A DNA stretch of 64,000 bases from Paramesorhizobium salinisoli. GTDB lineage: Bacteria > Pseudomonadota > Alphaproteobacteria > Rhizobiales > Rhizobiaceae. Shown in pieces: positions 18,276-26,489 of this stretch; position 1 is the first letter of the stretch, and every line of letters begins with the position of its first letter. The translations under genes and the position numbers were made by a program. The notes below the pieces were generated by a model. That model did not search any database and had not been told where the DNA came from. It worked only from the letters and a program-made list of their open reading frames with translations. The stretch spans positions 186,001 to 250,000 of the forward strand of contig NZ_QOZG01000007.1 of assembly GCF_003335045.1 (NCBI RefSeq). Reading direction: 5' to 3'.

Positions 18276-19675
18276 TTCTGTTTCTTCACCTCTGCTTCCC
18301 ACTTGGCCAGCGGAACTTCGAGATAGACGGTAAAGCCGCGCTGACCTTTTTCCCGGAACCCGAGCTTGCCGCCATGGGCGGTCGCAACTTCAGACGCGAT
18401 GGCAAAGCCCAGGCCGCCGCTGCCCTCATGTGCCTTGGAGGTGACGAAGCGCTGCGTTACCCGTTTCCACTCGCCGGGCGGAATGCCGGGCCCGTCATCC
18501 TCGACTTCCACGCGCGCCTTGTTCCCGTCGCTGGCGACCCGCACCTCAAGGCGCGATATGGTTCCATGCCGAAGCGAATTGTCGATCACATTGACGATCG
18601 CCTCGCGCAAGGAGACGGGATCGCCAAGCACCATGGGGATTTCGCTGGGCGCCTCGAACGATACCACGATGTCGGGGTCAATGGTGATCGGTATGGCCGC
18701 GCGGAAGGCGCGTCTTGCGATGTCGACGAGATTGACCGGCGCCAGTTGCACAGATTCCGAACGATGGATCACCATGGCATGGCTGAGTATCTGGTTCGTC
18801 AGCCGCGCCAGCTCGTCGGCGCGCTTCTTCACCCGGGCAAGATGCTTGCGGCCGGATTCGTCCATCTGGTCCTGGCCAAGCAGATCCACCTGCGCCGAAA
18901 GGGCGGTCAGCGGCGTCCTGATCTGATGGGCGGCGTCCGCGATGAAGCGCTGCAGAAGATCGACCCGTTCGTTCAACCGGCCCATGAAATGGTTGATCGA
19001 GGCGATGAAGGGCTGCAGTTCGCGTGGAGCCTCGACTTCGACCGGTGTCAAATCCTGGGGGTCACGCAGGCGCATCGCAGCACCGAGTTGCGCGATCGGC
19101 TGCAGCGAATAGCGGATGGCGAGCATGGTGCCCGCCAGGGCGAGAATGCTCATGATGGCGACGAGAATGACGGCGCGCGAGGTAAGCTCGCTGGCAAGGG
19201 CGCGGCGCGCCTCTGTCGTCTGCGCGACGATGACATGCGCGAAGCCGGAAAGGGTCGGATCGGAAAGCGCGCGGGCGACGATCGTGAGGCGGACCGGCGC
19301 ACCGCGAAACTCAGCCGAGGCAAAGACCGGATCGGCGCGGACGCTATCGAGATCGATATCCGTCTTGAGATCGTCATAGCCTGTCAGGGTCCGGCCGCCG
19401 GGATCGACGACGCGATAGAAAATACGGTCGCTGGCTGCAAGTCCGAGCAACTCGAAAGCCGATGATGGCAGGTTGATGACGAGATGGCCGGCATCGACGG
19501 TGAGGCTCTCCGCCATCTGGATGGCGGCGCCGAGCAACAGCCGGTCATAGGCGTCATCGGCGGCAGCTCTTGCATAGACCCACGCGGCGGTGATCAGCAA
19601 TCCCGCTCCGGCGCACAGCACGAGTGCAACCCGCAGCGCGAGGCGCCAGAAAAGGGAAGGTTCACGCCGTGGCAT
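18272..19675 (-). CDS. tctE: Sensor histidine kinase, TctE-like
   Basis: About 467 residues from ATG 19675, overlapping the regulator gene by 14 bases. Layout: short cytoplasmic tail (MPRREPSLFWR), membrane segment, about 130-residue periplasmic 2CSK_N-type region, second membrane segment (VILVAIMSILALAGTMLAI), HAMP, HisKA with ADAAHQIRTPLTALSAQ (phospho-His), then HATPase with NVIDNSLRHG (N box), VEDDGPGIP (G1) and GSGGLGFAIASEV (G2). It should phosphorylate the adjacent OmpR-type regulator in response to a tricarboxylate-like substrate, directly or via the neighbouring binding protein. Confidence 0.87.
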   Translation of the reverse strand: MPRREPSLFWRLALRVALVLCAGAGLLITAAWVYARAAADDAYDRLLLGAAIQMAESLTVDAGHLVINLPSSAFELLGLAASDRIFYRVVDPGGRTLTGYDDLKTDIDLDSVRADPVFASAEFRGAPVRLTIVARALSDPTLSGFAHVIVAQTTEARRALASELTSRAVILVAIMSILALAGTMLAIRYSLQPIAQLGAAMRLRDPQDLTPVEVEAPRELQPFIASINHFMGRLNERVDLLQRFIADAAHQIRTPLTALSAQVDLLGQDQMDESGRKHLARVKKRADELARLTNQILSHAMVIHRSESVQLAPVNLVDIARRAFRAAIPITIDPDIVVSFEAPSEIPMVLGDPVSLREAIVNVIDNSLRHGTISRLEVRVASDGNKARVEVEDDGPGIPPGEWKRVTQRFVTSKAHEGSGGLGFAIASEVATAHGGKLGFREKGQRGFTVYLEVPLAKWEAEVKKQK

Positions 19676-20336
19676 CGGACACCAGCTGATAGCCGAGGCC
19701 GCGGACGGTGACGATGCGGGCGCGCGATCCCTCGAGCTTCTTGCGCAGCCGACCAACATAGAGCTCGATGGCATTGTGGCCGGCGGACTCTTCGAAACCG
19801 AAAAGCTGGTCCAGCAATTCGTCCTTGCTGAAGACGCGGCCGGGGCGGCTGGCGAGTATTTCCAGCAGCGTCATTTCCCGCCGCTTTAACTGCACCTCGC
19901 GCTTGCCGACCCGCACGCTGCGGCTCGACCGGTCGAGCACGATGTCACCGCACTCGATCAGATTGGTCGCCTCCCCTGCATGGCGGCGCAACAACACGCG
20001 GGCGCGTGCCTCCAGTTCGCGGAAATCGAATGGCTTGACGAGATAGTCATCGGCGCCGAGATCCAGCGCGCCCACCCGGTCCTCGATTTCGGAGCGTGCG
20101 GTCAGCACCAGGACCGGGATGGATTTCCTTGCCTGGCGCAGGCGGCGCAATATCTCGAACCCGTCGAGGCCGGGGAGCATGACGTCGAGTATGACCAGGT
20201 CATAATCGGTGAAATCAAGGATATCCGATGCAGTCTGGCCATCGGTTTCCCAATCGACCGTATGCCCGACCGTCTCGAACCGGCGGCTGATTGCCTCCCC
20301 TACATCCTGGGTATCTTCGACAAGAAGAATGCGCAT
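19662..20336 (-). CDS. tctD: OmpR-family response regulator, TctD-like
   Basis: 224 residues; ATG 20336 is chosen because MRILLVEDTQDVGEAI is the receiver start. The acidic pair (VEDTQD), phospho-acceptor Asp in DLVILDVMLPGLDGFEI, the switch Thr in VLVLTARSE and Lys in YLVKPFDF are all present. The C-terminal winged helix includes ELYVGRLRKKLEGSRARI and TVRGLGYQL. It should activate the divergent tctCBA operon. Repeated CATGACAG-type elements in the shared promoter region are candidate sites. Confidence 0.9.
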   Translation of the reverse strand: MRILLVEDTQDVGEAISRRFETVGHTVDWETDGQTASDILDFTDYDLVILDVMLPGLDGFEILRRLRQARKSIPVLVLTARSEIEDRVGALDLGADDYLVKPFDFRELEARARVLLRRHAGEATNLIECGDIVLDRSSRSVRVGKREVQLKRREMTLLEILASRPGRVFSKDELLDQLFGFEESAGHNAIELYVGRLRKKLEGSRARIVTVRGLGYQLVSDATA

Positions 20337-20647
20337 TTTCCTGCATTTGCACGGAACATGACGGCAATCAAGAAGAAGCGCATGGCAGTCCTCTTTAGCC
20401 GGATGGCGGCATGACAGCATCATGACAGGTTTGTCCTCTAAGAACGTCGCGAGCCTGTCCGTGGGAGAAGGATCGGACGGCGGCGGAGGAAATCGCGAAA
20501 TTCACCCACGCGGAAGCGACGGAGCGTCCGCGGATTTTCTGCAAGCGAGCTTTCACATCGCCATTGCGCGCGGTGCGCGGGCTGCTCTGCCGCTGCAATG
20601 AGATCCTTCATCCGGCGAGGGCCAATTAATCAACATGGGAGAGGACT
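20337..20647 (+). promoter_or_regulatory. tctD/tctC divergent promoter region with CATGACAG repeats
   Basis: 311 bases without a gene. Four related octamers occur on the plus strand: CATGACGG at 20357, CATGGCAG at 20381, and CATGACAG at 20410 and 20421. The last two are spaced 11 bases start to start, one helical turn, as expected for a tandem-bound OmpR-type dimer. A GGGAGAGG ribosome site precedes tctC. Binding by the TctD-like regulator is inferred. Confidence 0.55.
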
Positions 20648-21622
20648 ATGATGAAACTGAAAACTGGAGCCCTCGTCGCCGGCATTCTGCTTGCGGCGCT
20701 GGCCGGGGGAAACGCTGCGGCAGAGCCGACCAAGCCGGAATGCCTCGCAGGGGCAAAGCCCGGCGGCGGCTTCGACCTGACCTGCCGTCTGGCGGCCAAT
20801 TCGCTGCTCGAAGCCAAGCTGATCAGCAAGCCGATGGCTGTGACCTATATGGAAGGCGGCGTCGGCGCGGTGGCTTATAACCACGTGATCGGCAAGCGCG
20901 GCTCCGACGGCAATCTGATCACCGCGGCTTCCTCCGGTTCGGCGCTGCTGATCGCCCAGGGCAAGTTCGGACAGTATGATGAAACCGCCGTGCGCTGGCT
21001 GGGCGCGCTGGGCGCCGATTACGGCGTGTTGGTCGTCGCGGCGGATTCGCCCATCAAGACGCTTGGCGAGCTGGTCGAGGCCTACAAGGCCGATCCGTCG
21101 AGCTTTGCCATTGCCGGTGGCGGCGCTGTCGGGTCGCAGGACTGGATGAAGGGCGCGATCCTTGCCAAGGCCGCAGGCCAGGATCCGAAAGCCATGCGCT
21201 ATGTCGCGCTCGAGGGAGGTGGCGCGGTGCTGACGGCGCTGGAAGGCGGCCACGTCAAGGTCGGCGCAGGCGATGCGGCCGAGATGGCGAAGCATCACGT
21301 AGCCGGAAAAGTCCGCATCCTGGCCGTGATGTCGAAGGAGCGCCTGCCGGGCGAACTCGCCGAGGTGCCGACCGCCAAGGAACAGGGCATCGATATCGAA
21401 TGGCCGGTATGGCGCGGCTATTATGTCGGCAAGAATGTCTCCGATGCGGACTACAATTGGTGGGTCGATACCTTCAAGAAGCTGGTCGAAACGCCTGAAT
21501 TCAAGAAGGAGCGCGAAACGCGTGGCCTTTATGAATACACCCTCATCGGCAAGGCTTTCGACGATCAGGTGAAGACCGATGTCGGTCGCTTCAAAGTGCT
21601 TGCCAAGGAAGCCGGCATGTAA
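20648..21622 (+). CDS. tctC: Tripartite tricarboxylate transporter binding protein (TctC/Bug family)
   Basis: 324 residues; ATG at 20648 or 20651 behind GGGAGAGG. A signal peptide (LVAGILLAALAGGNAAAEP) leads to a periplasmic protein of the usual Bug length. Typical segments are CLAGAKPGGGFDLTCRLAAN at the first ligand loop, MEGGVGAVAYNHV, and FAIAGGGAVGSQDW. It captures a tricarboxylate or other carboxylate and hands it to the TctAB membrane complex. Ligand not predictable. First gene of tctCBA. Confidence 0.9.
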   Translation: MMKLKTGALVAGILLAALAGGNAAAEPTKPECLAGAKPGGGFDLTCRLAANSLLEAKLISKPMAVTYMEGGVGAVAYNHVIGKRGSDGNLITAASSGSALLIAQGKFGQYDETAVRWLGALGADYGVLVVAADSPIKTLGELVEAYKADPSSFAIAGGGAVGSQDWMKGAILAKAAGQDPKAMRYVALEGGGAVLTALEGGHVKVGAGDAAEMAKHHVAGKVRILAVMSKERLPGELAEVPTAKEQGIDIEWPVWRGYYVGKNVSDADYNWWVDTFKKLVETPEFKKERETRGLYEYTLIGKAFDDQVKTDVGRFKVLAKEAGM

Positions 21623-21691
21623 GTGCCGCAGGCGGTCCCTCGCTATCGGGTGGACCGCCACTTTCTGCTTGCGCACACGACGGAGAAACCG

Positions 21692-22150
21692 ATGTCGGAC
21701 AAATCAAAAACTGCTTCACTGGCGGGCAGGATAGGCGGAATTTGCCTTCTCGCCCTGGCGATCGTCTATGGCATCGGCGGCAGCCGGATCGAATACGCCT
21801 TTGCCTCCGATCCGCTCGGACCCCGGGTAATACCGGTCATGCTGGCGATCATCCTTGGCGTGTTATGCCTGTTTCACCTGAGAAAGCCAGGTACGACGGA
21901 GCCGTTTCCAACAGGCACGCTTCTGGGCAAGACGCTCGCCGTTCCCGCCCTCATCATTGTCGTCGTGCTTCTTCTGGAACCACTCGGCTTCGCGGCGTCG
22001 ATCTTCGTCCTGACGGCGGGAGTTGGACGGATTTTCGGGGCGTCGTGGCGCAAGGCGCTGCTGGGTGCGGCCGGGCAAGCCCTGCTGTGGTGGTTCGTCT
22101 TCTCCTATCTGCTTGAGGTCTATCTGCCGAAGGGCGCGCTTTTCGGCTGA
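21692..22150 (+). CDS. tctB: Tripartite tricarboxylate transporter small membrane subunit (TctB)
   Basis: 152 residues from ATG 21692 (GGAG seven bases before); the frame is open 23 codons further upstream but that part looks non-coding. Four hydrophobic segments are readable: GGICLLALAIVYGIGG, VIPVMLAIILGVLCLF, LAVPALIIVVVLLLEPLGF and ALLWWFVFSYLLEVYLP. This is the TctB pattern. It partners TctA in the proton- or sodium-coupled uptake complex. Confidence 0.87.
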   Translation: MSDKSKTASLAGRIGGICLLALAIVYGIGGSRIEYAFASDPLGPRVIPVMLAIILGVLCLFHLRKPGTTEPFPTGTLLGKTLAVPALIIVVVLLLEPLGFAASIFVLTAGVGRIFGASWRKALLGAAGQALLWWFVFSYLLEVYLPKGALFG

Positions 22151-22183
22151 GCCGGAAGCGGGAAACCGACCGAGGATATTTCC

Positions 22184-23692
22184 ATGAATCTTGAATATCT
22201 CTGGGGTGGCTTCGCCGTCGCCCTCACATTCCAGAACCTGGCGATCGGGTTCATCGGCTGCTTCATCGGCACGATGGTCGGCGCATTGCCGGCGATCGGA
22301 CCGATCAACGGTATCGCGCTGCTTCTGCCGATCGCCTATACGATGGGCCTTCCGCCCGAAAGCACGATGATCCTGCTTGCCTCGATCTATTGCGGCGCTG
22401 AATATGGCGGGCGGATTTCATCCATCCTGTTGAATGTGCCGGGGGATGCCGGCGCCGTGATGACCGCTCTTGACGGTTATCCGCTTGCGCGCCAGGGCCG
22501 CGCCGGCGAGGCTTTGATGTTGAGCGGTATTGCCTCCTTCGTCGGTGGCATGATCGGCGCCACGGGCCTGGCGCTTTTTGCGCCGCTGCTTGCCAGTCTC
22601 GCCACCGGCTTCGGTCCGGCTGAATATTTCGTATTGATGGTGTTTGCCTTCGCCACACTCGGCTCCATGGTCGGAAACCAGCCGGTGAAGACGCTGATCG
22701 GCTGCACGCTCGGCCTGATGCTTGCCACGGTGGGTCTCGATGCGACCTCCGGCGCCTATCGCTTCACCTTCAACGAGCCGGAATTGGGCGACGGCATCGA
22801 ATTCGTGGTGCTGGTGATCGGCCTCTTCTCGATTTCCGAAGCGCTTCTTATCCTGGAGCACCAGGCATCGGGGCTTACCGTCATCAGGCAGCTCGGTCGG
22901 ATGTTCGTGCGGGCCGATGATATCCGCAAATCCATCGGCACGACACTGCGCAGCTCCGTCATCGGCTTCATTGTCGGCGTACTGCCGGGAACCGGAGCGT
23001 CGGTTTCAAGCGCCATCGCCTATACGACGGCCAAGCGCCTCTCCGATACGGAAGGCACCTTCGGCAAGGGCGACATGCGTGGTTTGGCAGCACCCGAAGC
23101 GGCCAACAATGCCACGGCCTGCGGCGCCTTCGTGCCGATGCTGACCCTTGGTGTGCCGGGTTCCGGCACCACGGCCGTCATGCTCGGCGCGCTGATGCTC
23201 TACAATATCCAGCCGGGTCCGATGTTGCTCACCGAGCGTCCGGAAATCGTCGGCGGCCTCGTCGCCTCACTCTTCATCGGCAATATCCTGCTGCTGATCC
23301 TCAATCTTCCGCTCGTCAACCTGTTCGCCCGTGTGCTGACGGTTCCGAACTGGCTGCTCGTACCGGGCATTCTGGTCCTGTCGATCGTCGGCGTCTATTC
23401 GACCCATGCGTCAGGCTTCTCGGTCCTCCTGATGTTGGCAATCGGCATGGTGGGCTGGCTGTTGCGCAAGCTCGGCTTCGATATGGCGCCGATCATTCTC
23501 GGCTTCGTGCTTGGCCACGTCATGGAAATCAATCTGCGCAATGCGCTGGCGATCAGCGGTGGAGATGTCTCCATCCTCTTCCAGAGCAAGATTTCCCTGG
23601 TGTTGTGGGTCCTTGCCGCAGGAATGGCCGTTCTGCCCCTGGTCCTGGCGCGGCGTGCGAAGAAGAGACTGAAAGTCGCCGCGCCGGCCTGA
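22184..23692 (+). CDS. tctA: Tripartite tricarboxylate transporter large membrane subunit (TctA)
   Basis: 502 residues with about a dozen hydrophobic segments, standard TctA length. Family signatures include FIGCFIGTMVGALPAIGPIN near residue 25 and the repeated GVLPGTGASVSSAIAYTTAK and LGVPGSGTTAVMLGALML blocks. It is the main transport subunit in the inner membrane. The final gene of tctCBA is followed by a strong hairpin. Confidence 0.92.
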   Translation: MNLEYLWGGFAVALTFQNLAIGFIGCFIGTMVGALPAIGPINGIALLLPIAYTMGLPPESTMILLASIYCGAEYGGRISSILLNVPGDAGAVMTALDGYPLARQGRAGEALMLSGIASFVGGMIGATGLALFAPLLASLATGFGPAEYFVLMVFAFATLGSMVGNQPVKTLIGCTLGLMLATVGLDATSGAYRFTFNEPELGDGIEFVVLVIGLFSISEALLILEHQASGLTVIRQLGRMFVRADDIRKSIGTTLRSSVIGFIVGVLPGTGASVSSAIAYTTAKRLSDTEGTFGKGDMRGLAAPEAANNATACGAFVPMLTLGVPGSGTTAVMLGALMLYNIQPGPMLLTERPEIVGGLVASLFIGNILLLILNLPLVNLFARVLTVPNWLLVPGILVLSIVGVYSTHASGFSVLLMLAIGMVGWLLRKLGFDMAPIILGFVLGHVMEINLRNALAISGGDVSILFQSKISLVLWVLAAGMAVLPLVLARRAKKRLKVAAPA

Positions 23693-23711
23693 CCCGGCGC
23701 GTCATACCCTG

Positions 23712-23743
23712 GATCAGGGACCGGGTGATACCGGTCCCTGATC
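23712..23743 (+). terminator. Hairpin after tctA
   Basis: GATCAGGGACCGG, six-base loop GTGATA, CCGGTCCCTGATC: a perfect 13-base-pair stem starting 20 bases after the tctA stop. There is no clear T-run, so it may act as an mRNA 3' stabiliser or a Rho-independent terminator of the weak-U type. Confidence 0.65.
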
Positions 23744-23744
23744 T

Positions 23745-24102
23745 GCTTCCGGTTCCAAGGGCGAGCCGCGGCTTTCCGGCACTGCGAAATATTGCGGATG
23801 CTGCTTGCGCAAAGCGGCAATGCGCGAATTGATCCGTGTTAGATGATGGCGCTTGCCGCTTCGGCGTAAGACGCGGCCCGATTGCGGGACGTCAATGATA
23901 CCTTTGAGTGCCACAGCTTCGTTGAGGCAAGGCGGAGATCGCGCACCCGGTCCATCTGCGCCTTCTGTTCGTTTATCAGCGTCCAAACGGGACCGCGACC
24001 GATCCTTCGGATGGAGCGATGAAAAGCGTTGTCCAGATCGTGGAAAAACGCGCATTCATTGATGCCGACCGCCTTTGGCTGCCGCTCGACGATGTCCTCA
24101 AT
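23745..24102 (-). pseudogene. GntR-family (FCD domain) regulator remnant
   Basis: Minus-strand reading IEDIVERQPKAVGINECAFF, HDLDNAFHRSIRRI, WTLINEQKAQMDRVRDLRLA follows the FCD ligand domain of GntR regulators (LDxxFH and RVRxL motifs). The frame then shifts; the C-terminal part reappears in another frame as HHLTRINSRIAALRKQHPQY. The winged-helix N-terminus and the start are gone. FCD regulators often control organic-acid transporters, so this may be a former regulator of the tct genes, but it could be unrelated. Confidence 0.7.
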
Positions 24103-24482
24103 TGTCGATCAGCCCGTTGCTACGCTTCTCCTATGCAGTCCTCGATTGTCGCCTCCAATGCAGCCTTGGGCGAGAACTCGCCTTGCATCATGGGCTCGGC
24201 AGAGGGCGGGGGCTTGGACTTTGATCCATGACGGCGATTGACGCCGCAGATAGCGGCGCCCGAACTCCGCCTCAGGCGACGGGATCGACCACCTTATCGT
24301 CAGTCAGTACGGCATACCACAAATGCACGGCGTTCAGATCATTGCGGCACCCAGATCATGGGCGACAGTGCCGCGCGAGCGGCTTTGTCGGGGCCGGTAC
24401 CCGACTGTCTGGCGTTGGTCAGGACTGCAACAAGCAGCTGTTGCCGACCCCGCCGCGTGGCGTCCAGAGGGAGGGCGCAGCG
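24103..24482 (+). other. Accessory gap with only short open frames
   Basis: About 380 bases. Several overlapping short frames are open on both strands, but none shows a recognised motif or ribosome site. Probably decayed mobile DNA. Confidence 0.3.
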
Positions 24483-24707
24483 ATGGCCGATGAGGCAAAC
24501 CATGAGGGCAGGGAGAGACCGGCGAATGACAATCGTGTGCCCGGCGGCCAGGAGGGGGCCGGCAACGCCAACGCTTCCGAACGGTTCGACGCGGTCGTGC
24601 TGTCCATTGCTCGCTTGATCGGCAGTCAGATGGCGCGGAAGGACTTTGCAGCCCGCATTGCCGCCAACGATAATCGGAACAGAAATACAGAGAATGGAGA
24701 TGGATGA
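24483..24707 (+). CDS. Small unknown protein with AANDN-type motif
   Basis: 74 residues from ATG 24483 with a GGGAGGG site. It is polar and Asn-rich (ERPANDNRVPGG, IAANDNRNRNTENG) around one amphipathic helix, VVLSIARLIGSQMARKDF. From memory, similar short proteins in rhizobia and relatives lie beside site-specific recombinase genes in mobile elements; I cannot confirm this. No recombinase remains here. The following PIN gene begins 57 bases downstream. Confidence 0.45.
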   Translation: MADEANHEGRERPANDNRVPGGQEGAGNANASERFDAVVLSIARLIGSQMARKDFAARIAANDNRNRNTENGDG

Positions 24708-24730
24708 CGGGAGCCGTCATCCCAAACGTT

Positions 24731-24748
24731 GACATCTTATTGGATGTC
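24731..24748 (+). promoter_or_regulatory. Palindrome in the PIN-RHH module promoter
   Basis: GACATC-TTATTG-GATGTC, a perfect six-base inverted repeat, begins 33 bases before the toxin ATG and overlaps a TTGACA-like -35 (24729-24734), with a TATAAA-like element directly after. Such placement fits repression by the RHH antitoxin encoded downstream. Sequence seen; regulation inferred. Confidence 0.55.
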
Positions 24749-24763
24749 TATAAATTGTCTGCT

Positions 24764-25183
24764 ATGAGACTGGTTCTGGACACCAACGTTATCGTGGCGG
24801 CGTTCCGCAGCCGCAATGGCGCAAGCAACATGCTTTTACGTTTCGCGGATCGCGGCATGGTGACGCCGCTTTGTTCGACGGCGCTGTTTTTGGAATATGA
24901 GGCGGTATTGAGCCGGGAGGAAACCCGGCAGGCGACAGGCCATAGCCTTGCGGATGTTGCTTCGGTGATGAGCGCACTGGCCGTCATTTACGAGGGCGTC
25001 GATATTTCGTTTCGGACCCGCCCGATGCTGGCCGATATCGCAGACGAAATGGTGCTGGAAGCTGCCTTGAACGGGCAGGCCGAAGCGATCGTGACGCATA
25101 ATGTCAAGGATTTCCGCCCGGCGCTCGGGCTGGGCGTGACCGTGGTTACACCGGGAGAGATCGTCAGGAGATTGAATACATGA
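24764..25183 (+). CDS. PIN-domain putative toxin
   Basis: 139 residues from ATG 24764, chosen because MRLVLDTNVIVAAFRSRNG is the conserved opening of the 'putative toxin component, PIN family' group. Acidic residues occur at LDTNV, LFLEYEAVLSREE, DEMVLEAALNGQAE and VTHNVKDF. It is expected to be an RNase. Toxin-first order with an RHH antitoxin overlapping by four bases is typical for this group. Looks intact. Confidence 0.82.
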   Translation: MRLVLDTNVIVAAFRSRNGASNMLLRFADRGMVTPLCSTALFLEYEAVLSREETRQATGHSLADVASVMSALAVIYEGVDISFRTRPMLADIADEMVLEAALNGQAEAIVTHNVKDFRPALGLGVTVVTPGEIVRRLNT

Positions 25184-25434
25184 CACAGACCCAACGTTAC
25201 AAATACCCGCTGCAACTGCCGCAGTCGCTCAAAGAGACGGCGGCGCGTCTGGCGCAAGAGGACGGCGTATCGCTCAATCAGTGGATCGTCTCGGCAGTCG
25301 CGCAGAAGATCGGGGCCGTGGAGACGGCCAGTGAATTCCTCAAAGCACGCGCAGGTACGGCGAAGCGCGGTGCTCTGACAGGCTTGCTGGACAAAGCGCC
25401 GGATGTGCCGCCGCTGAAGGAAGACACCATTTGA
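25180..25434 (+). CDS. RHH-type antitoxin (HicB/Arc-like)
   Basis: 84 residues, start overlapping the toxin stop (ATGA). The N-terminus YKYPLQLPQSLKETAARLAQ and DGVSLNQWIVSAVAQKIG is a ribbon-helix-helix unit: a beta strand then two helices with a conserved SLNQWI turn. The C-terminal 35 residues would bind the toxin. It probably also binds the palindrome upstream of the toxin gene. Confidence 0.8.
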   Translation: MTQTQRYKYPLQLPQSLKETAARLAQEDGVSLNQWIVSAVAQKIGAVETASEFLKARAGTAKRGALTGLLDKAPDVPPLKEDTI

Positions 25435-25516
25435 TGTAATGCATCGGGGCTGAACAGATGCGATGAAAGCCTTTTTGGCTTGCAGGCATTGGGCAGCTAT
25501 CGATGAGGTGACAGGA

Positions 25517-25825
25517 ATGCTTATGACCGCACGTAAGCCGGCGACAGTCGGGGAAATTCTGGTGGAAGAGTTCATGCAGCCGTTGGGATTGACGCAATCG
25601 GCGTTGTCCGAGGCGATGGGCGTTCCGCGCAAGCATGTGAACGAGCTTTGCAATGACCGGCGAACCGTCACGGCCCCGACCGCGCTCATACTGGCGCGCG
25701 TGTTCGGCAATAGCCCCGATTTCTGGCTGAACGTGCAGCGCCGCACCGATTTGTGGGAAGCGATGCACTCGCCGCGTGAGCGTGAGCGAATCGAACGGGC
25801 CAGACCACTGGCTTCGGCCGCTTGA
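25517..25825 (+). CDS. higA: HigA-like XRE antitoxin without a visible toxin gene
   Basis: About 102 residues; ATG 25517 and 25523 are both possible, each with an AGG-type site. It has the HigA opening PATVGEILVEEFMQPLGLTQ, a helix-turn-helix (QSALSEAMGVPRKHVNELCN) and the tail FGNSPDFWLNVQRRTDLWEA, diagnostic of the HigA/VapI branch. The usual higB toxin would lie directly upstream, but the 80 bases there contain no HigB-like reading. It is an orphan antitoxin or stand-alone regulator. Confidence 0.82.
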   Translation: MLMTARKPATVGEILVEEFMQPLGLTQSALSEAMGVPRKHVNELCNDRRTVTAPTALILARVFGNSPDFWLNVQRRTDLWEAMHSPRERERIERARPLASAA

Positions 25826-25902
25826 AGGCGGATACGTCGAAACCGCAACGCGCAAGTATTTACCGCCGACAACAGGAGTTGGGAGAGAAGGTCGATTAGG
25901 CC

Positions 25903-26366
25903 GTGCAGAGCGCGTTTGCGAGAGAGGGGTATGCGGGTATTTCTCCCGATGAAGTCTTCAGCGACTGCCTGTTGGAGACATCGAAGTTCGATGCATCCGA
26001 TCTGCTGGGATCGGCGTTCCCTAATTATGCGCGCTCGAACCGGACCTTTATCCCGATTTTTCGCTATCTGCGTTCAGCGGCATTACATCGGAAGCAGAAC
26101 TGGCAACTACGAAATTCGAGGGAGCCAAAAAGGTTGTTCAAAAGCTACGGGGTGCCGACTATACTCTCCCCTCATATGCTGGCCGATCTAAAAGCGCCTT
26201 TGCCGGGCTCTCAACCGCGCAGATTATCGAAAAATCGTCCTCACCCATCGAAGCCGTTTTGATGCTGGCCTTCCAGCCTGACGGGGAAATCGACACGCTT
26301 ATTCTGCGCGATTTTCTCAGGGATAATGCAGCTTCGTGTGACCGTGAACCGAACAGCCTACCGTAA
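25903..26366 (+). pseudogene. Frameshifted gene of unknown function
   Basis: A frame from GTG 25903 reads FAREGYAGISPDEVFSDCLL and LETSKFDASDLLGSAFPNYA. Downstream, a different frame with no start codon reads LEPDLYPDFSLSAFSGITSE, TKFEGAKKVVQKLRGADYTL and KSSSPIEAVLMLAFQPDGEI, stopping at 26366. Both stretches look protein-like, and together would give about 155 residues if one base were lost or gained near 26030. No family recognised. It is either a pseudogene or a sequencing error; a programmed frameshift is unlikely but not excluded. Confidence 0.45.
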
Positions 26367-26489
26367 GGCCGTCTGCCGATATGATCGGCTGACCTTCGAC
26401 TTCTGATCGGCGCTTTTCCGGGCCGATATAGATGGTTGTCTGTGGTTCACCGGCGGGTGTACGCTGCTCTTCACAACCTCCGACGGTTG
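26367..26489 (+). other. Short gap without features
   Basis: Nothing recognised between the frameshifted unknown gene and the tail of the next minus-strand gene. Confidence 0.3.

Noticed and set aside
18113-19465. 450-codon open frame antisense to the sensor kinase
   Set aside because: The kinase reading contains all catalytic boxes; the antisense has none.
24103-24482. Serine recombinase upstream of the AANDN protein
   Set aside because: No resolvase or recombinase motif could be read in any frame.
25435-25516. higB toxin upstream of the HigA-like gene
   Set aside because: The stretch is too short and none of its frames resembles HigB.
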